From assembly GCA_025345505.1 (NCBI GenBank), contig JANVCC010000049.1, forward strand, positions 8,991,119-9,055,118: a stretch of DNA of 64,000 nucleotides, given 5' to 3'. Position numbers and translations under genes: made by a program. The notes beneath the pieces were generated by a model, which did not search any database, was not told where the DNA came from, and saw nothing but the letters and a program-made list of their open reading frames with translations. Positions 35,258 to 46,211 of the stretch are shown piece by piece; the first letter of the stretch is position 1; each line of letters starts with the position of its first letter. Source of the DNA: Todiramphus chloris collaris. Taxonomy: Eukaryota > Chordata > Aves > Coraciiformes > Alcedinidae.

Positions 35258-37730
35258 CACCTGCACCGCTCTGCTCTCCCCGGCTGCACGGAGCCATTTC
35301 TGCTTTGCTCCACAACGCGTGGAAATTCTTAGCTTGTAAATGTTGTCTGAGCCTCCCCACGGGAGCTGCCGCCATCCTCGCCTCTGCAGCCCTCGCCCGC
35401 CTGATCCCCGTGTTCTAACCAACGCAGTTCTGCTCTAAGGCTTCGCGCCGCTGCGGTCAGCCAATCTCTGCCGTGGCTCCTGCGCGGGCCCGGGTAGCTG
35501 GCCGAGTGCTCCATGGCCCTGGCCCCGCCACTGGCCCTGCTCGCCCCGCAGCTCTGCCAGCCCCTCTGTTTCGCCCGCACTGCGGTGGCACCCGGGTGCC
35601 TGAAAGGGCTCCTGCTGGCGAGCAGCTCCTGGTGATCGCAGCAGGGTGCCCGGGGGCACTGGGTGCTGCTTTAGGGTGGGTGTATCTGTGCTAAAGCAAA
35701 GGCTCTCGCACAGGTGCTTTGCAGAGCTTCTGGGAAACTGTCAAAGGAAACTACGGTGTGCTTTCCCCCGCAGAAACATGAGCTTGGGTCAAAGGCATCG
35801 GTCATCTCACCCCGGGGGGCGAGTCTTGCCCAAGGGTCGCTCTGTACCAGGCTGGTGGAGAGATGCAGAAGGTTGCCCACTAAAGCACCACTGTTCTCAG
35901 AGCTGGCACGCCGCAGCACCAGGGAGCCAGTAACGTAAAGGTAAGTCCACCTAAAAGTCCACCATAAATAAAACTAAGTCCATTTGCTGGGGTGCAGGGT
36001 ACTGGTGGCCACCCCAGTCCCACGGTGTCAGGGTTCATGTGAGGAGTGGGTGCTGGCTTTGCAGCTCCCCTGCTCTGAGCACCCTTGGGGCTCTGGGAGC
36101 TGGGCCTGCCTGCTCCTTCCCCCCCAGCCCTGTCGTGCCCCGCAGAGGGGGCTCAGGGTGGGCAGGGCCCCAGCAGCACCTGCAGCCAGAGGACAAGGGC
36201 TGACACAGGGAAGTGGGAATTCACACATGGAGAAGCTACTTGTGCTATTGCATAAATCAGGGATTTTGGAGAGGGTAACAAGGGTAACTTGGAGCTCTGC
36301 ACTGGGCACGATGAGACCTTGGAAGACTTTTTAATTCCCCGCATCTCACAGTCCATGGGTGGGGGCTGCAGCCAGATCTGGACTAGTGAGGTTGGGCCGT
36401 GCTGGGGAGGGACGTGGGCTGCAGTTCTCCCCACCAGGCTCTCACCCCTCTCAGCTTTGCTCAATTATGGGAAATCCTTTAAGCTTTTGCATTAGTGCTG
36501 TATTTAGGTCTGCACTGTATTAGGGCTTGGCATGGGGAGTGGAGTCAGATTTCTAACTTAATAAAGAATGTTATAAAGGCTTTTATCATCATGGGTCCAG
36601 TGCTGCAAGCCAGGATGCTGGGCCACCCCGGGTGGCTACTGTAGGAGGTGAGGGTGCTGGGCTGGCTCCACAACCTGCCGCACTTGGCCCTGGCCAGGTC
36701 CCATCTCTGCCCGTGCCCTGCTGAGCTCTGCCTGCACAGCTCCCACACCCGCAGCCGGCCACACAGTCCCACTGGGAGCACTGCAGCACGTGTTGCCAGG
36801 ACAGAGGGATCTGGTCTGCCCCAATTACCCACCCAGCCAGGGGTTCACATGGAATTGTGCACCCCAGGGCTGCAGCCGGTCACCTCCCAGCCCATCTGCA
36901 TCAGCACAGCCGCTGGCAGAGCCCAGCCGCCCTCCCGCGAGGCTTCAGGGCTGCCATGCTGGCTGGAGGCCCGTCCTGCTGGCAGTAAATGTGTCATCAG
37001 ATGGTGATCAGGGATAATGAGTCAAGAACGCCCACCCACCACCCGCCAGCCTGGCCAGTCCTGGCACAGGGCTGCAGCATGCAGGCGGGAGCAGGAAGAA
37101 AAGATCTGCTCCAGCCCAAGCTGCCTCGTTTCTCCTCTGCCTCTCCCCACCTCCAACACCAACCCACACCTGCCCCAGGACACCAAATGGTGGAGCGTCC
37201 CTCCGGCAGCACTCGCCTGGGGTGGGGACAGCTCTGTTCCCCTGGTCCAGCGCTGGGATGAGGTGGTCCCCCCATACCCCTGCTTGCAGGTGACCAGCAC
37301 TGCCACAGCTCTGCCCACTGCTGTCAGACAGCTTGGCAAGGATGGGGCTGGGGGGGCTGCCTGCCAAAACCTGCGTCCCCTGGACTGCAAGTAACTGGAG
37401 CTGGGCCACTCGGGGTGTGCTGCCAGGAGCTGGAGGAGCCTCCAGACTACTCTTTTTTGGTGTGGGTTTTTCTTTTAATCTGGTAATTGCTGAGGCAACA
37501 GCGTATCAGATCCAGATTCTGAGCTGCTGGTGGTGGTGTCTGGGGCAAACGTCCTGTGCTTTTGTGGAGGGCAAAGCTCAGCCCTTGGCTTGCATTAGCA
37601 GGTGGGTGAGGAGCCCTCGAGCACCTTCTCACCCCACTCTGCCCCACAAGCAACACTTCAGCACTTTGCTCCTCATCTCCTAACTCTGACCTGTGCAGCC
37701 ACACAAGGGCCCCAGCCCAGGGAAAGCCGG

Positions 37731-37768
37731 GTTTTGGACTAGACCAAAAAGCCAGTTTTGGACTAGAC
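37731..37768. repeat. 24-bp tandem duplication
   Basis: GTTTTGGACTAGAC occurs at 37731-37744 and again at 37755-37768, a 24-bp period with only one and a half units. Confidence 0.8.
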
Positions 37769-37896
37769 TTCCCGCTGTTGCGGGAAGGACAGGAGATCTG
37801 TTGTGTTGTGGCTCAAATGACGTGCCCTTGGCAAGCCCAGTGTGAGTGCACGTGGCAGTCCCACAGCCAAGGGCTCAGACAGGAGCCCTGGCAGCT

Positions 37897-37944
37897 CCCT
37901 CCCTCCCTCCCTCCCTCCCTCCCTCCCTCCCTCCCTCCCTCCCT
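37897..37944 (+). repeat. (CCCT)n microsatellite
   Basis: About twelve perfect CCCT units, followed by degenerate CTTTCCCTTCC. The minus strand (AGGG)n has the run pattern needed for G-quadruplex folding. Confidence 0.95.
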
Positions 37945-38120
37945 CTTTCCCTTCCTTCCAGACCTGCTGAGTGAGCAGGAAAAGCAAAATGTAGCAGGAT
38001 ACTCGTGGATCTGCCACTGAACCAGCTTTGGGAACAAAAGCAGCCCCAGTGAATCCTCTCCCAACACCATCTCTGGGGGTCCCCGGGTGGGCCCCAACCC
38101 CAGCCCCAAATCATCCTGAC

Positions 38121-38184
38121 GGGAAAGCAGCAGTCACAGATTGGTGTCAGCAGGCATAATATGCAAAGACCTCATGTTTAAGTC
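38121..38184 (+). repeat. Duplicated octamer-containing element, copy 1
   Basis: Shares GGGAA, TTGGTGTCA, GGCATAATATGCAAAGA and CTC-TGTTTAA-type sequence with copy 2 at 38649-38708. The core ATATGCAAAG resembles the POU/Oct octamer. Family unknown. Confidence 0.75.
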
Positions 38185-38648
38185 TTTTGTCTTCCTTAGG
38201 GCTGGGCTTGATTTTTCCTTTCAGCAACACAGAGTGTTAGAGAGGCTCAGCAGCCAGAGATCAATTTTCTCTCTCTTGGCGCAATGTCCCCGCGCAGAGA
38301 AGTGGCTTTTTTCTCGCCCTTCCCATTGTGCAGAGACTTGGCGGGTGACGCTGGGGACGGTGGGGACCTTGCCAGCGGGAGGGCAATGGGGGCCCCGCAG
38401 GGCTACGCAGCCCGGCTGCGCGCCAGCCCTCGCCTGCTGTGCTGCTGACGGGGGGGATCTAAACCTTTCGCTTGTGGCCGTTAAAGAGCAACTGGATATT
38501 GCTGGGAAAGGAAGCTCAGCTTAGCTCAGCCATCAGCGTCGCTTCGAGGTGCAGCACAGGGTGAGAACCCTCAGCCCTCTGCTCCTGCTGTGCTGTCCCT
38601 TCTCATTCACCGCAGAGCACTGACTAATGGAGGATGATTTTCTTTCTA

Positions 38649-38708
38649 GGGAACAGTCAAAAATTGGTGTCAATGGGCATAATATGCAAAGATCTCCTGT
38701 TAAAGTGA
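38649..38708 (+). repeat. Duplicated octamer-containing element, copy 2
   Basis: Same orientation as copy 1, about 525 bp downstream, with the longest identical run GGCATAATATGCAAAGA. The DNA between the copies shows no similarity to the flanks. Either a segmental duplication or two insertions of one short repeat. Confidence 0.75.
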
Positions 38709-40639
38709 TTGGAATACAAGTGGTGGCACAAGGTATGAACATTGAACAGAGGGATTCGAGACGCCTCACAATTACACAGCCAAGCTAAAAATAAAAAATA
38801 GGAGACTTGCAGAAATTTAAGAGGATGGGGAAGAATTTGGCATGAGATTAAATATTGGGGAAAAGATTAGAAGAGCAAAAAGCAGATGAGGAAAGCCTGA
38901 GAGATGAGGCAGATGGACCAGCTCGTGGAGAGCTGCCAGCCCATAGACAAGGACTAGCCCAGGGATGAGCCTCGTCACTCTCCCCACAGCATTGCGAATC
39001 CACATCCCCATAGCGGAGCTGCCTCTGGGTCTGCCATGGCACAGGCAGAGGCAAGAGCATCCCCTTCCCGGCACCAGCATAGCTGGGCTGGCCTGGGGGC
39101 TGCTGATGCCAAGATACCCACGGCTGTGGATGAATGAAGCAGCAGCCTCCCGGCATCAGCGGTGGGTCTGTCCGTTTGTCCATCTGTGCGGGGCCAGTGA
39201 GGCAGCGGGACGCCTTGGAGGGTGGGAGGCAGTGCCAGCCCTGTCACAGCCACCCTCCCTTCTACCAGCCATGGGTTTTATCCTTTCAGGACCGCGCAAA
39301 TTAGGAAATTCTTTACAACACCAAAGTGCCAAACCGGCCAGCAGCCCCTCGCTGCTGAGGGCAGAGGTACAGCTGGGGTTTGGACCACCAGCTCTTAGCC
39401 ACAAAATGAATTTGAGCAAGTTCATAAACTGCAGAACGAACTGCTAAAGCTGGCGTGCAATTACAGCAGAGACCTCTGGAGTCCTCCCCAGCACAGGGAG
39501 CCCCAGCGAGGCTGTCCGTGGCCCCTGCTGCTTCTAATCCTGGATGGCAAATACTAATTCTATTTTTTTCAACTTGAGAAATTAACCGCTTTGCAACCCC
39601 ATCTAATTTGAATACTCCAATTAAGCAGTGTTGGTGCTGTTGTCCTCCAAGAGCCTTCTCCAGCCAGGCACTTTAACCCCTTGGCTCCCATGCCGGGGTC
39701 CTGGAGCAGCTGGCCTCTGAGGTCTGCTGGTTTGGCTCCCTTGGATGGTGATGATGGATGCCACACGTTATCCAGGCTGTAGCTTTCCAGGGTGTTGCAA
39801 AGACCCTCACTGGTGCCTGGATTGCCTCCAAATGGCCAGGTGTCATTTCCAGGGGAGACGACAAGCTCTGGCACAGAGGATACACAGCTTTGCACCATCA
39901 GCCTCCCTTGCTAGGAAGGTTGATAAAGTGTCTCATAATGAGCTCTCTGTGTTCTCACTTTGCAGACAGTTTTGATAACTTTTTTCAAATGCAGTCTGGG
40001 GAGAAGGTCTGTCTGGCTCTCGCTCACAGCTCTGCCAATACACTTCTCTGGAAAGCCCTTTCCTCTGGCCTCAGGTTGATCTCCTCCAGAAGCATCTCAT
40101 CCCATGACCTGCCTCCACCCTCATGAGAGCCACATGCAGCGTGGCTGAGGACACAGGTCTGACACCTGGACTCTCCAGTGATTGTGCCATGTACGTGTGT
40201 CCTCAGCTGTAGCTGGGGAAAAGCAACGGGTGGGAAAGCGAGTTCTGGGAGTGGGCAAGTGAGGCCATGCCACGCGGGTGTGCCAGCCCATAGCAGTTGG
40301 TTTTGGTGGCATTGCCCACCTGGGAACTGGAGCTCCCACCTGCCACGAGTGCCTTCAGGACCCGTTTTTTATGTCTGTGTGCATCCCAACCCAGACGGGA
40401 TTGATGCTCCGGGTTGCCCTGGGACCAAGGCACCAGTATTTCAGCAGAAGCATCCCCACATCACCAAACCAAGGCACTGGGGTCCTGCCAGCAAGGCGAG
40501 GTGCTGGGCTGTCTGAGCAGCACTGCCAGTCCCAGGCCTGGAGGTGAGGCCACACAAGGGCTGTAATGGTCTCGGGTCATCGCACAACCTGGCAGCTCCG
40601 GCCCGGGGATTCAGCACACTTTAATGAGCTCAGCGCTGG

Positions 40640-41000
40640 AGCCTGCACAGAGGAATTAACGATTCGGGATAATACTTGTCACTTTGCTATGAGAAAATTG
40701 TCAAGTGAAAAGTAATTTATTAAAAAGAAGCAAAAAGTGGTTTTGCTTATTAAGATAAACATCATATTAAAGTATTTTCTCAGTACTCCATTTGGGTTGA
40801 TTTTACATTTTCGCTCCAATGGGAGTAAATCAGAGGCTTTAATTCTAATTAATTGTTGGCTGCTTCATTTTGCTAGTGCATTTAATGCAGAAGTTTGCAC
40901 ATTTCTGTACAGTTTGAATTCGAAATGCTGCAGGAATATGATAAAAAAAAAAAAGGAAAACACATAGAATTTTCAAAGCAAATGGGAACTCTTCTGTTAG
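40640..41000. promoter_or_regulatory. AT-rich candidate conserved noncoding element
   Basis: An AT-rich, non-simple block between GC-rich flanks with several homeodomain-like cores, including TTCTAATTAATTGTTGG, GGCTTTAATTC and GCATTTAATGC, plus GTAATTTATTAAAAAG. This look is common in conserved developmental enhancers. Conservation cannot be tested here, so this is inference from composition and motifs only. Confidence 0.3.
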
Positions 41001-44000
41001 ATCTCTGTTTAAAATTGCCTTATTTACACACATCTTTATAATATTTCTTGACAGTGTATGTACCTTCCCCCCTCTTTTCATTTGGGGTTTCAAGCAGCAG
41101 GTTTGGTTTATGTGTTCGGTGCTGCCTTCTAGCTTTTGACCCTTAAGGAGCTGTATTTTTAGTTTTACTCTACTACAGTGTTGGCTAGAAACTTTAAAAT
41201 ACATATGTATGTATGTATATATGTATATTTCTAGGGAAAAGTGTTGGTCATCTGACAAGATCTAGTCCGAGAACAGCCGTGTTCCCTCAGCTTTGAGGAA
41301 ATCCATGGAAGCAGGTGCCCAAGGAGAGCATGTTCTGCTGCCATCGTGTTGTGCACATGGAGGGCAGGCCACTGTTTGGGAGCCACGGTGCTGCATGAGC
41401 CCAGCATGGGTACGGTGAGCGATAGCTGGAGGTGCTTCCCGGGCACTGCAATACAGATTATATTATCTTGGATAATGAAGGGCAAAGAGAAGATAGCTCC
41501 ATGTCTGGAGAAAATAGGAAGAGGAGTGCCCAGCTTTCTGGATGCTCCACCAGTGCCCTCGCAAGGAGCGGTGACCCCGCACCATCTGCAGACCCACTTG
41601 CCAGCCCTGATGTGGGATGCCAGTCTTGCAGGCAGGAGACCCAGCGTGAAGGGATAACAGGGAGAGAGGGCTGGTGCAGAGCCGAGGGGCTGCGGGCTCT
41701 GAGCATGGCAGAGTGTGGTGACAGTATTATCCCCTGTAGTGCTGCTCATCAACAGCAACCAGTTCCTGGGCCAAGCTTTTCTAAATGGCTCTGTCTGGTG
41801 CTGTGCCTGGGGACCAAAGAAAGATGCTTCTCCCAGTAATCCAAATAACCTCCTTTCTTGTACCAACTATAATTCAGTGCAGCCCCACTTCTGCCCCAGA
41901 ATCAGTAAATGCTTTGGAAAATGTCCTTTACCTTTTTTCAAGAGCCAGAATGCCTTTTGGTGCTATTAAAGTAATGGATGAAAGCTGACGGATGGCAGAA
42001 AATAAGAAATTTCTGAGAAAAGTCCTCAGAATTTGCCTCTGAGTCATCTCTATGTTGTCAGAAAAAGCTGATATCTCTGCAGACTGTACTGCCTGCAACA
42101 GCCCCAGAATTAGGAGTCTGGCCCATCCAACCCCTAAAACAGATTTCAGTTTAATCTGACGGAACTGAAATGGAAAGCTGTTGTTACAGTTACGTGACTG
42201 GTATGACAGGACCTCCTCAAAAGAGCTGCATGTGAGAGCAGTCCCCAGTGCTCCAGCAGCTGTACAAGCTCTGAGGAGCCAGTCCCTACCCTGCAGCTTA
42301 CATACTGAACACCATAAGGCACAATAAGTGGATTAGCGAAACTGCTGGAAGAAGCGGGGAAGAAACGACTCTGGATCTTAAGCTGGTTTTGCATGTATTT
42401 ACACAAATGCTGGGCCCAGCTAGGTGGTAACTTAGGTGAAATCCAGGCTAGCCCTGCTGCCTTCACTCAGCAGCCTGCTGCAGGCTTCCTGGCAGAGAAG
42501 AGCCTGGTTTCCACCGCAGGCAGACACTGAGTCACAGCAGCGAGCCGGTCGATAGTGACAGCACGGACAGCCTGCGAGAGGCAGCGGCGGCAACCGGGCA
42601 ACGGCCACACTGTGACTGGGGTTGGGGGGATTTGGCTGGTGGGGAGGTGATGCAGTCCATTACTGGCATCCATAGGACAGGCTTCAGATTCCTCACGCCC
42701 CTCCAGAGCCTGGGGATGCTCCTCTGTCAGCTCCTGGCGCTGGCTCTGCAGGGCAGGGCACTGCCTGCCCTCCCTTCTGCCTCCCTGTTGGTCACAGCGC
42801 TGGGCAGGATCCGTCTCTCACATCAGTGAGACCGGGACTGCAATTATTCCTGGCCCTTGCTTGTGCCATCTGTCTGTTCCCCAAACATCCCTGCAGGATC
42901 TGTGTCTTAGCAGGTTAATTTAATAAAAGCCTGCTTTATTGTTGCTGGCTGCAGGCATGGCATAGAGCAGCTGAGTCCATCAACAGCACAGAGCTGCTCT
43001 GGCAGCAATCAAATCCTGCCCAGATGCTCATTTGGGACGTTTGTTTTGCTGAGAGAGGTCAAACCCTCCTGGGGCAGTGCCAAGGGGTGAGCCCCGTGAC
43101 TTTTGCCTTGTCAGAAGCTGGGGAGAAAGTGGCAGCAGAGATTAAATCAGGCCTTTGACCTGAGATGTGCCACGCCTCACGGGGACAGCGATGGTGAAAG
43201 CAGGGGAGCGCAGAGAGCCGGTATCAGCAGGAGGCGCCCTGCGTGGCCGGCTCAGGGCTTGGCCATTTATGGCAGACGCAGTTATTCCCATCCAGAGTTT
43301 CAAAACCTTTTACATCACCAGCTATTTTTGTGGCTCCAAAGTACCCGGTGTCGTACAAGGCGGTGAAGGAGCTGTAGAAACTGTTTAATGAAGGCACCCC
43401 GTCGTCTTAAAGGTAATGAACAATGGGGTGCGCTTTGAGATCAGCCTTTGTTTTCAGCTGTAGACGTGTACAGCTAGGTATAAAAGTGCTGTGAATTAGG
43501 AAATAAATCTCCAGGACTCCAAACTGATACTGATTATGCACCTGGAGGGAAAGAATCCAGTTTCCCAATCCTGCGCCCACCCGCTTGGGCTGTCCCCTCA
43601 GCCCCAGAGCGAGGCATTGCTGGCTGAGTCAGGCTGCACAAAATCGTATTTGTTTTTCCTTCAGCTTGCCCCATTCTGTGATCTTTGCCCCGGTTCCTTT
43701 CCTTAGTCATTCCTCCACCCATCACAAACATAATGGACCAGTAGTACCACAAAGACACGCGCATAATGAACCTAAGTGACCGTGTAATCTCATTATTGTC
43801 ACCCTCATCCTCCTTTGCCCCTTTTCTCCCTCCCCCTCGTTTGTCACTGTCGCTGATTGTGTCATGGTTAAAATTAGATGGGAAGCTCTTCTGCGAGCAA
43901 CTGCATCTTTCCTTTATCCTGAGCACCTTGAGCGCATTAAATACTTTGCAACTACTCGTGATTTAAAATAGGGTCGAAGTAGGAGGCAGCCTGTTGTAAT

Positions 44001-45712
44001 GCTCACCTTTTCACATTTTCGAGCTGATTCACCAGCCACGTGAACATTTTCCATCCAGGCACATCTACCAGCAATTCACTTGAGAAAACAATTTTAGAGG
44101 CAACGGCACGGGCAAGAGAGGGTTTATTAATTACAACTAATGAAAAAGAGTGACTCAGATTTGGTGTAATTTATGTAAGATATGTTCCGGTGGCTGAAAG
44201 TCCTCGCTGAGCTTTCCCCATAAGGACATGTTCTCTTTACGGAAAGCGAGTGTTAATAACGCTATTTGCAGGCCCGGGCACACGCAGAGCCACCTCTGCC
44301 GCGCCTTATCCGCGCCCGTGACCGGCGCTCAGCCTCCCCAGAGACCTGCGGGGCCCGCTGCAAGCGCGGGCCGGACGCAGCAGGGACACACAGATCACAG
44401 CGCCTGCCTCCGGCTGTCAAACAAACAGGCGCTGCACAGAGGAAAGGGACGAATCCTGCATCTAACCCGCCTGCTGAAATTCCGCAGAGCGCGAGAAGCA
44501 GCAGCCTGCTGTCCAGAACTACATTTGTTCCTATTAGAGGGCGGTTTCTCCTACGACTGGAAACGCTTCGTGCAACCGACCGAGAGGTTTTATTTTAGAG
44601 AAGACATTCTTTTGACGTTACGGTGTTGTTACTTCGCCTTATCAACGGCGGAAATTCAGTGACGGGGGAAACGCCGGGGCTAATTCCAAAGTGCCCGGGG
44701 CACCGGGCGGGCTGTGATGCCGAGCACGGCACCCTCCGCCCGACCGGCTGGCACCCGGGCAGCTCCTGCCCGTCACCGGTCCCTTGCTGACACCTGCCGT
44801 CGGGCGGCAGCAGTGATGGAGCCGGCCAAGCCACCCAGGTCCCGGAGCCGCCACACGCACCAGCTGTGTTTGGAAGAGTTGGTGCCGGTTCCGGGGGTTC
44901 TCGTGCAAAGGGCTCCGGGGGAAAGGCAACGGGACGCAAGAGCAAAGCCCCTGCGGAAGCGCATGGCCGGCGACCGCCGCGACCGGGGGCTCTCCGCTGC
45001 GGGACCGGGGAGGTGTCAGCAGAGGGGCCATCTTCTGCAAGCTCGCTTTACCTGCAGCACGCTCTCGGGCGCCTGGCATCCCGCTGACGGAGCGTTCCCG
45101 CTCCTCGCCTCGCCCGCCGGGCGCTGCCCGCGCCCCCCGCCGCCTTCCCCACCCCCCCGAGCGAACCCGGCAGTCCCGTCCCGGAGGTTCCCCGAGCCCG
45201 CGAGTGCCGGGCGGGAGGCGGGCAACGCGCTGCCCAAGGAAACTGCCTTTCAATGACACGTTCGCCGTCAGTAAGAACGATTTACGTGCTGGAAGGCCCC
45301 ATAAGGCCCCGGTGTCGCCAGAGCCCCGGAGCAGCTCGGCCTCGCGGCCCGGAACCCCTGGGGCCAGGGGACGCCGAGCGCGCGGGCACCGCCCGTCCCT
45401 GTGCCGCTGCCCGCCGGGCCCGGGCACCCCCGCTCCGCCCCCGGTGCCACTCGCGCACCCGCTCCCCCGGCAGGCCGCCTCCAGGCCCCGCCCCCTCGGC
45501 GCGTGTCACTGCGTTAAGCGTCCGGGCGCCGCTTCGCGCGGGAGGTGACGCAAGCACGCCGCGGGGCGTGCCCGGCTCGCGCTGCCGGAGCGCCGTGCCG
45601 GAAGTGGCCGGGGAGAGCGGCGGGGAGGGGCGCGCCTCCGGGTGCCGCAGCATAACCCTTCCGGGCGGGGGCGGCCGCTGCCGGGCGGTTCCCGCGGCTG
45701 AGGCGCGGCGGG

Positions 45713-45721
45713 ATGGAGTGA
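45713..45721 (+). CDS. RAP2C upstream ORF 1 (Met-Glu-stop)
   Basis: ATGGAGTGA is a minimal two-codon uORF in the inferred first exon. Its context (G at -3, G at +4) is stronger than that of the RAP2C start codon. It counts only if transcription starts upstream of it. Confidence 0.4.
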   Translation: ME

Positions 45722-45730
45722 GGCGCGACG

Positions 45731-45798
45731 GTAAGGAGCGGGGCGGCGGCGGCGGGGCCCAGCCGGGCCGGGCCCTAACGGCTCTCTCTCCTTCTCAG
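45731..45798 (+). other. RAP2C: Probable 68-nt intron in RAP2C 5' UTR
   Basis: Donor CGACG|GTAAGG and acceptor CTCTCTCTCCTTCTCAG|GAC with a good pyrimidine tract frame 68 nt of very GC-rich sequence. This is near the minimum size for vertebrate introns. Both splice sites look good, but no transcript evidence is available. Confidence 0.55.
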
Positions 45799-45850
45799 GA
45801 CGGCGCGGGAGCAGCGGGGCCTCGCCCTTCTCCTCAGACGGGCCGGGGCT

Positions 45851-45880
45851 ATGCGAGGGCCGCGCTGCCGCCTGCCCTAG
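45851..45880 (+). CDS. RAP2C upstream ORF 2 (9 codons)
   Basis: ATG to TAG encodes MRGPRCRLP, ending 58 nt before the RAP2C start. It has G at -3. It would lie in the mature leader whether or not the 68-nt intron is removed. Confidence 0.45.
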   Translation: MRGPRCRLP

Positions 45881-45938
45881 GCCCGGGCCGCGGCGGCGGC
45901 GGGCCCGGCGGGGGAGCGGTGAGCGGCTGTGGGGCCCG

Positions 45939-46211
45939 ATGCGGGAGTACAAGGTGGTGGTGCTGGGCAGCGGGGGGGTGGGGAAGTCCGCCCTGACGGT
46001 GCAGTTCGTCACCGGGACCTTCATTGAGAAGTACGACCCCACCATCGAGGACTTCTACCGTAAGGAGATCGAGGTGGACTCGTCCCCCTCGGTGCTGGAG
46101 ATCCTGGACACGGCGGGTACTGAGCAGTTCGCCTCTATGCGCGATCTCTACATCAAAAACGGCCAGGGCTTCATCCTCGTCTACAGCCTGGTCAACCAGC
46201 AGTCCTTCCAG
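45939..46211 (+). CDS. RAP2C: RAP2C coding exon 1: Ras-like GTPase N-terminal half
   Basis: The exon encodes residues 1-91 of a Rap2 GTPase, starting [20 protein letters not shown]. Visible motifs are the P-loop GSGGVGKS (10-17), switch I YDPTIEDF (32-39) with the Rap2-type Phe at 39, and switch [10 protein letters not shown] (57-64) with Thr61 where Ras has Gln. It ends at QQSFQ before donor GTAACC, the family's usual intron position. Rap2 proteins cycle between GDP and GTP and act through effectors such as TNIK, MINK1 and MAP4K4 in cytoskeleton, adhesion and Hippo-pathway mechanosignalling. The ATG context is weak (C at -3, C at +4), yet the start is fixed by homology. Confidence 0.97.

Larger units (their letters stand above)
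33020..44260. other. Intergenic region between MBNL3 and RAP2C
   Basis: About 11 kb with no recognised coding exon. It alternates GC-rich stretches (roughly 35.0-37.7 kb, 39.0-40.6 kb) with AT-rich ones (40.6-41.2 kb, 43.4-44.2 kb). Contents include a (CTG)7 tract, a CCCT microsatellite, a duplicated octamer element and an AT-rich candidate conserved element, listed separately. Many overlapping ORFs of 70-160 codons occur in all frames with no domain and no family match. In human an antisense non-coding transcript starts near RAP2C, so a divergent lncRNA may lie here, but nothing in the sequence proves it. Confidence 0.6.

Noticed and set aside
35112..35418. ORFs over the CTG tract encoding poly-Ala/Gln/Leu
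   Set aside because: All frames are open merely because of the repeat; no domain or splice context supports a gene.
44642..45427. 261-codon minus-strand ORF in the CpG island
   Set aside because: Pro/Arg/Gly-rich, no domain, and overlapping long ORFs on other frames. GC-rich DNA has few stop codons, so this is expected by chance.
45253..45996. 247-codon + strand ORF overlapping the RAP2C start in another frame
   Set aside because: Composition is that of a CpG island read in frame, and it runs through the proposed 5' UTR intron and into RAP2C in the wrong frame.
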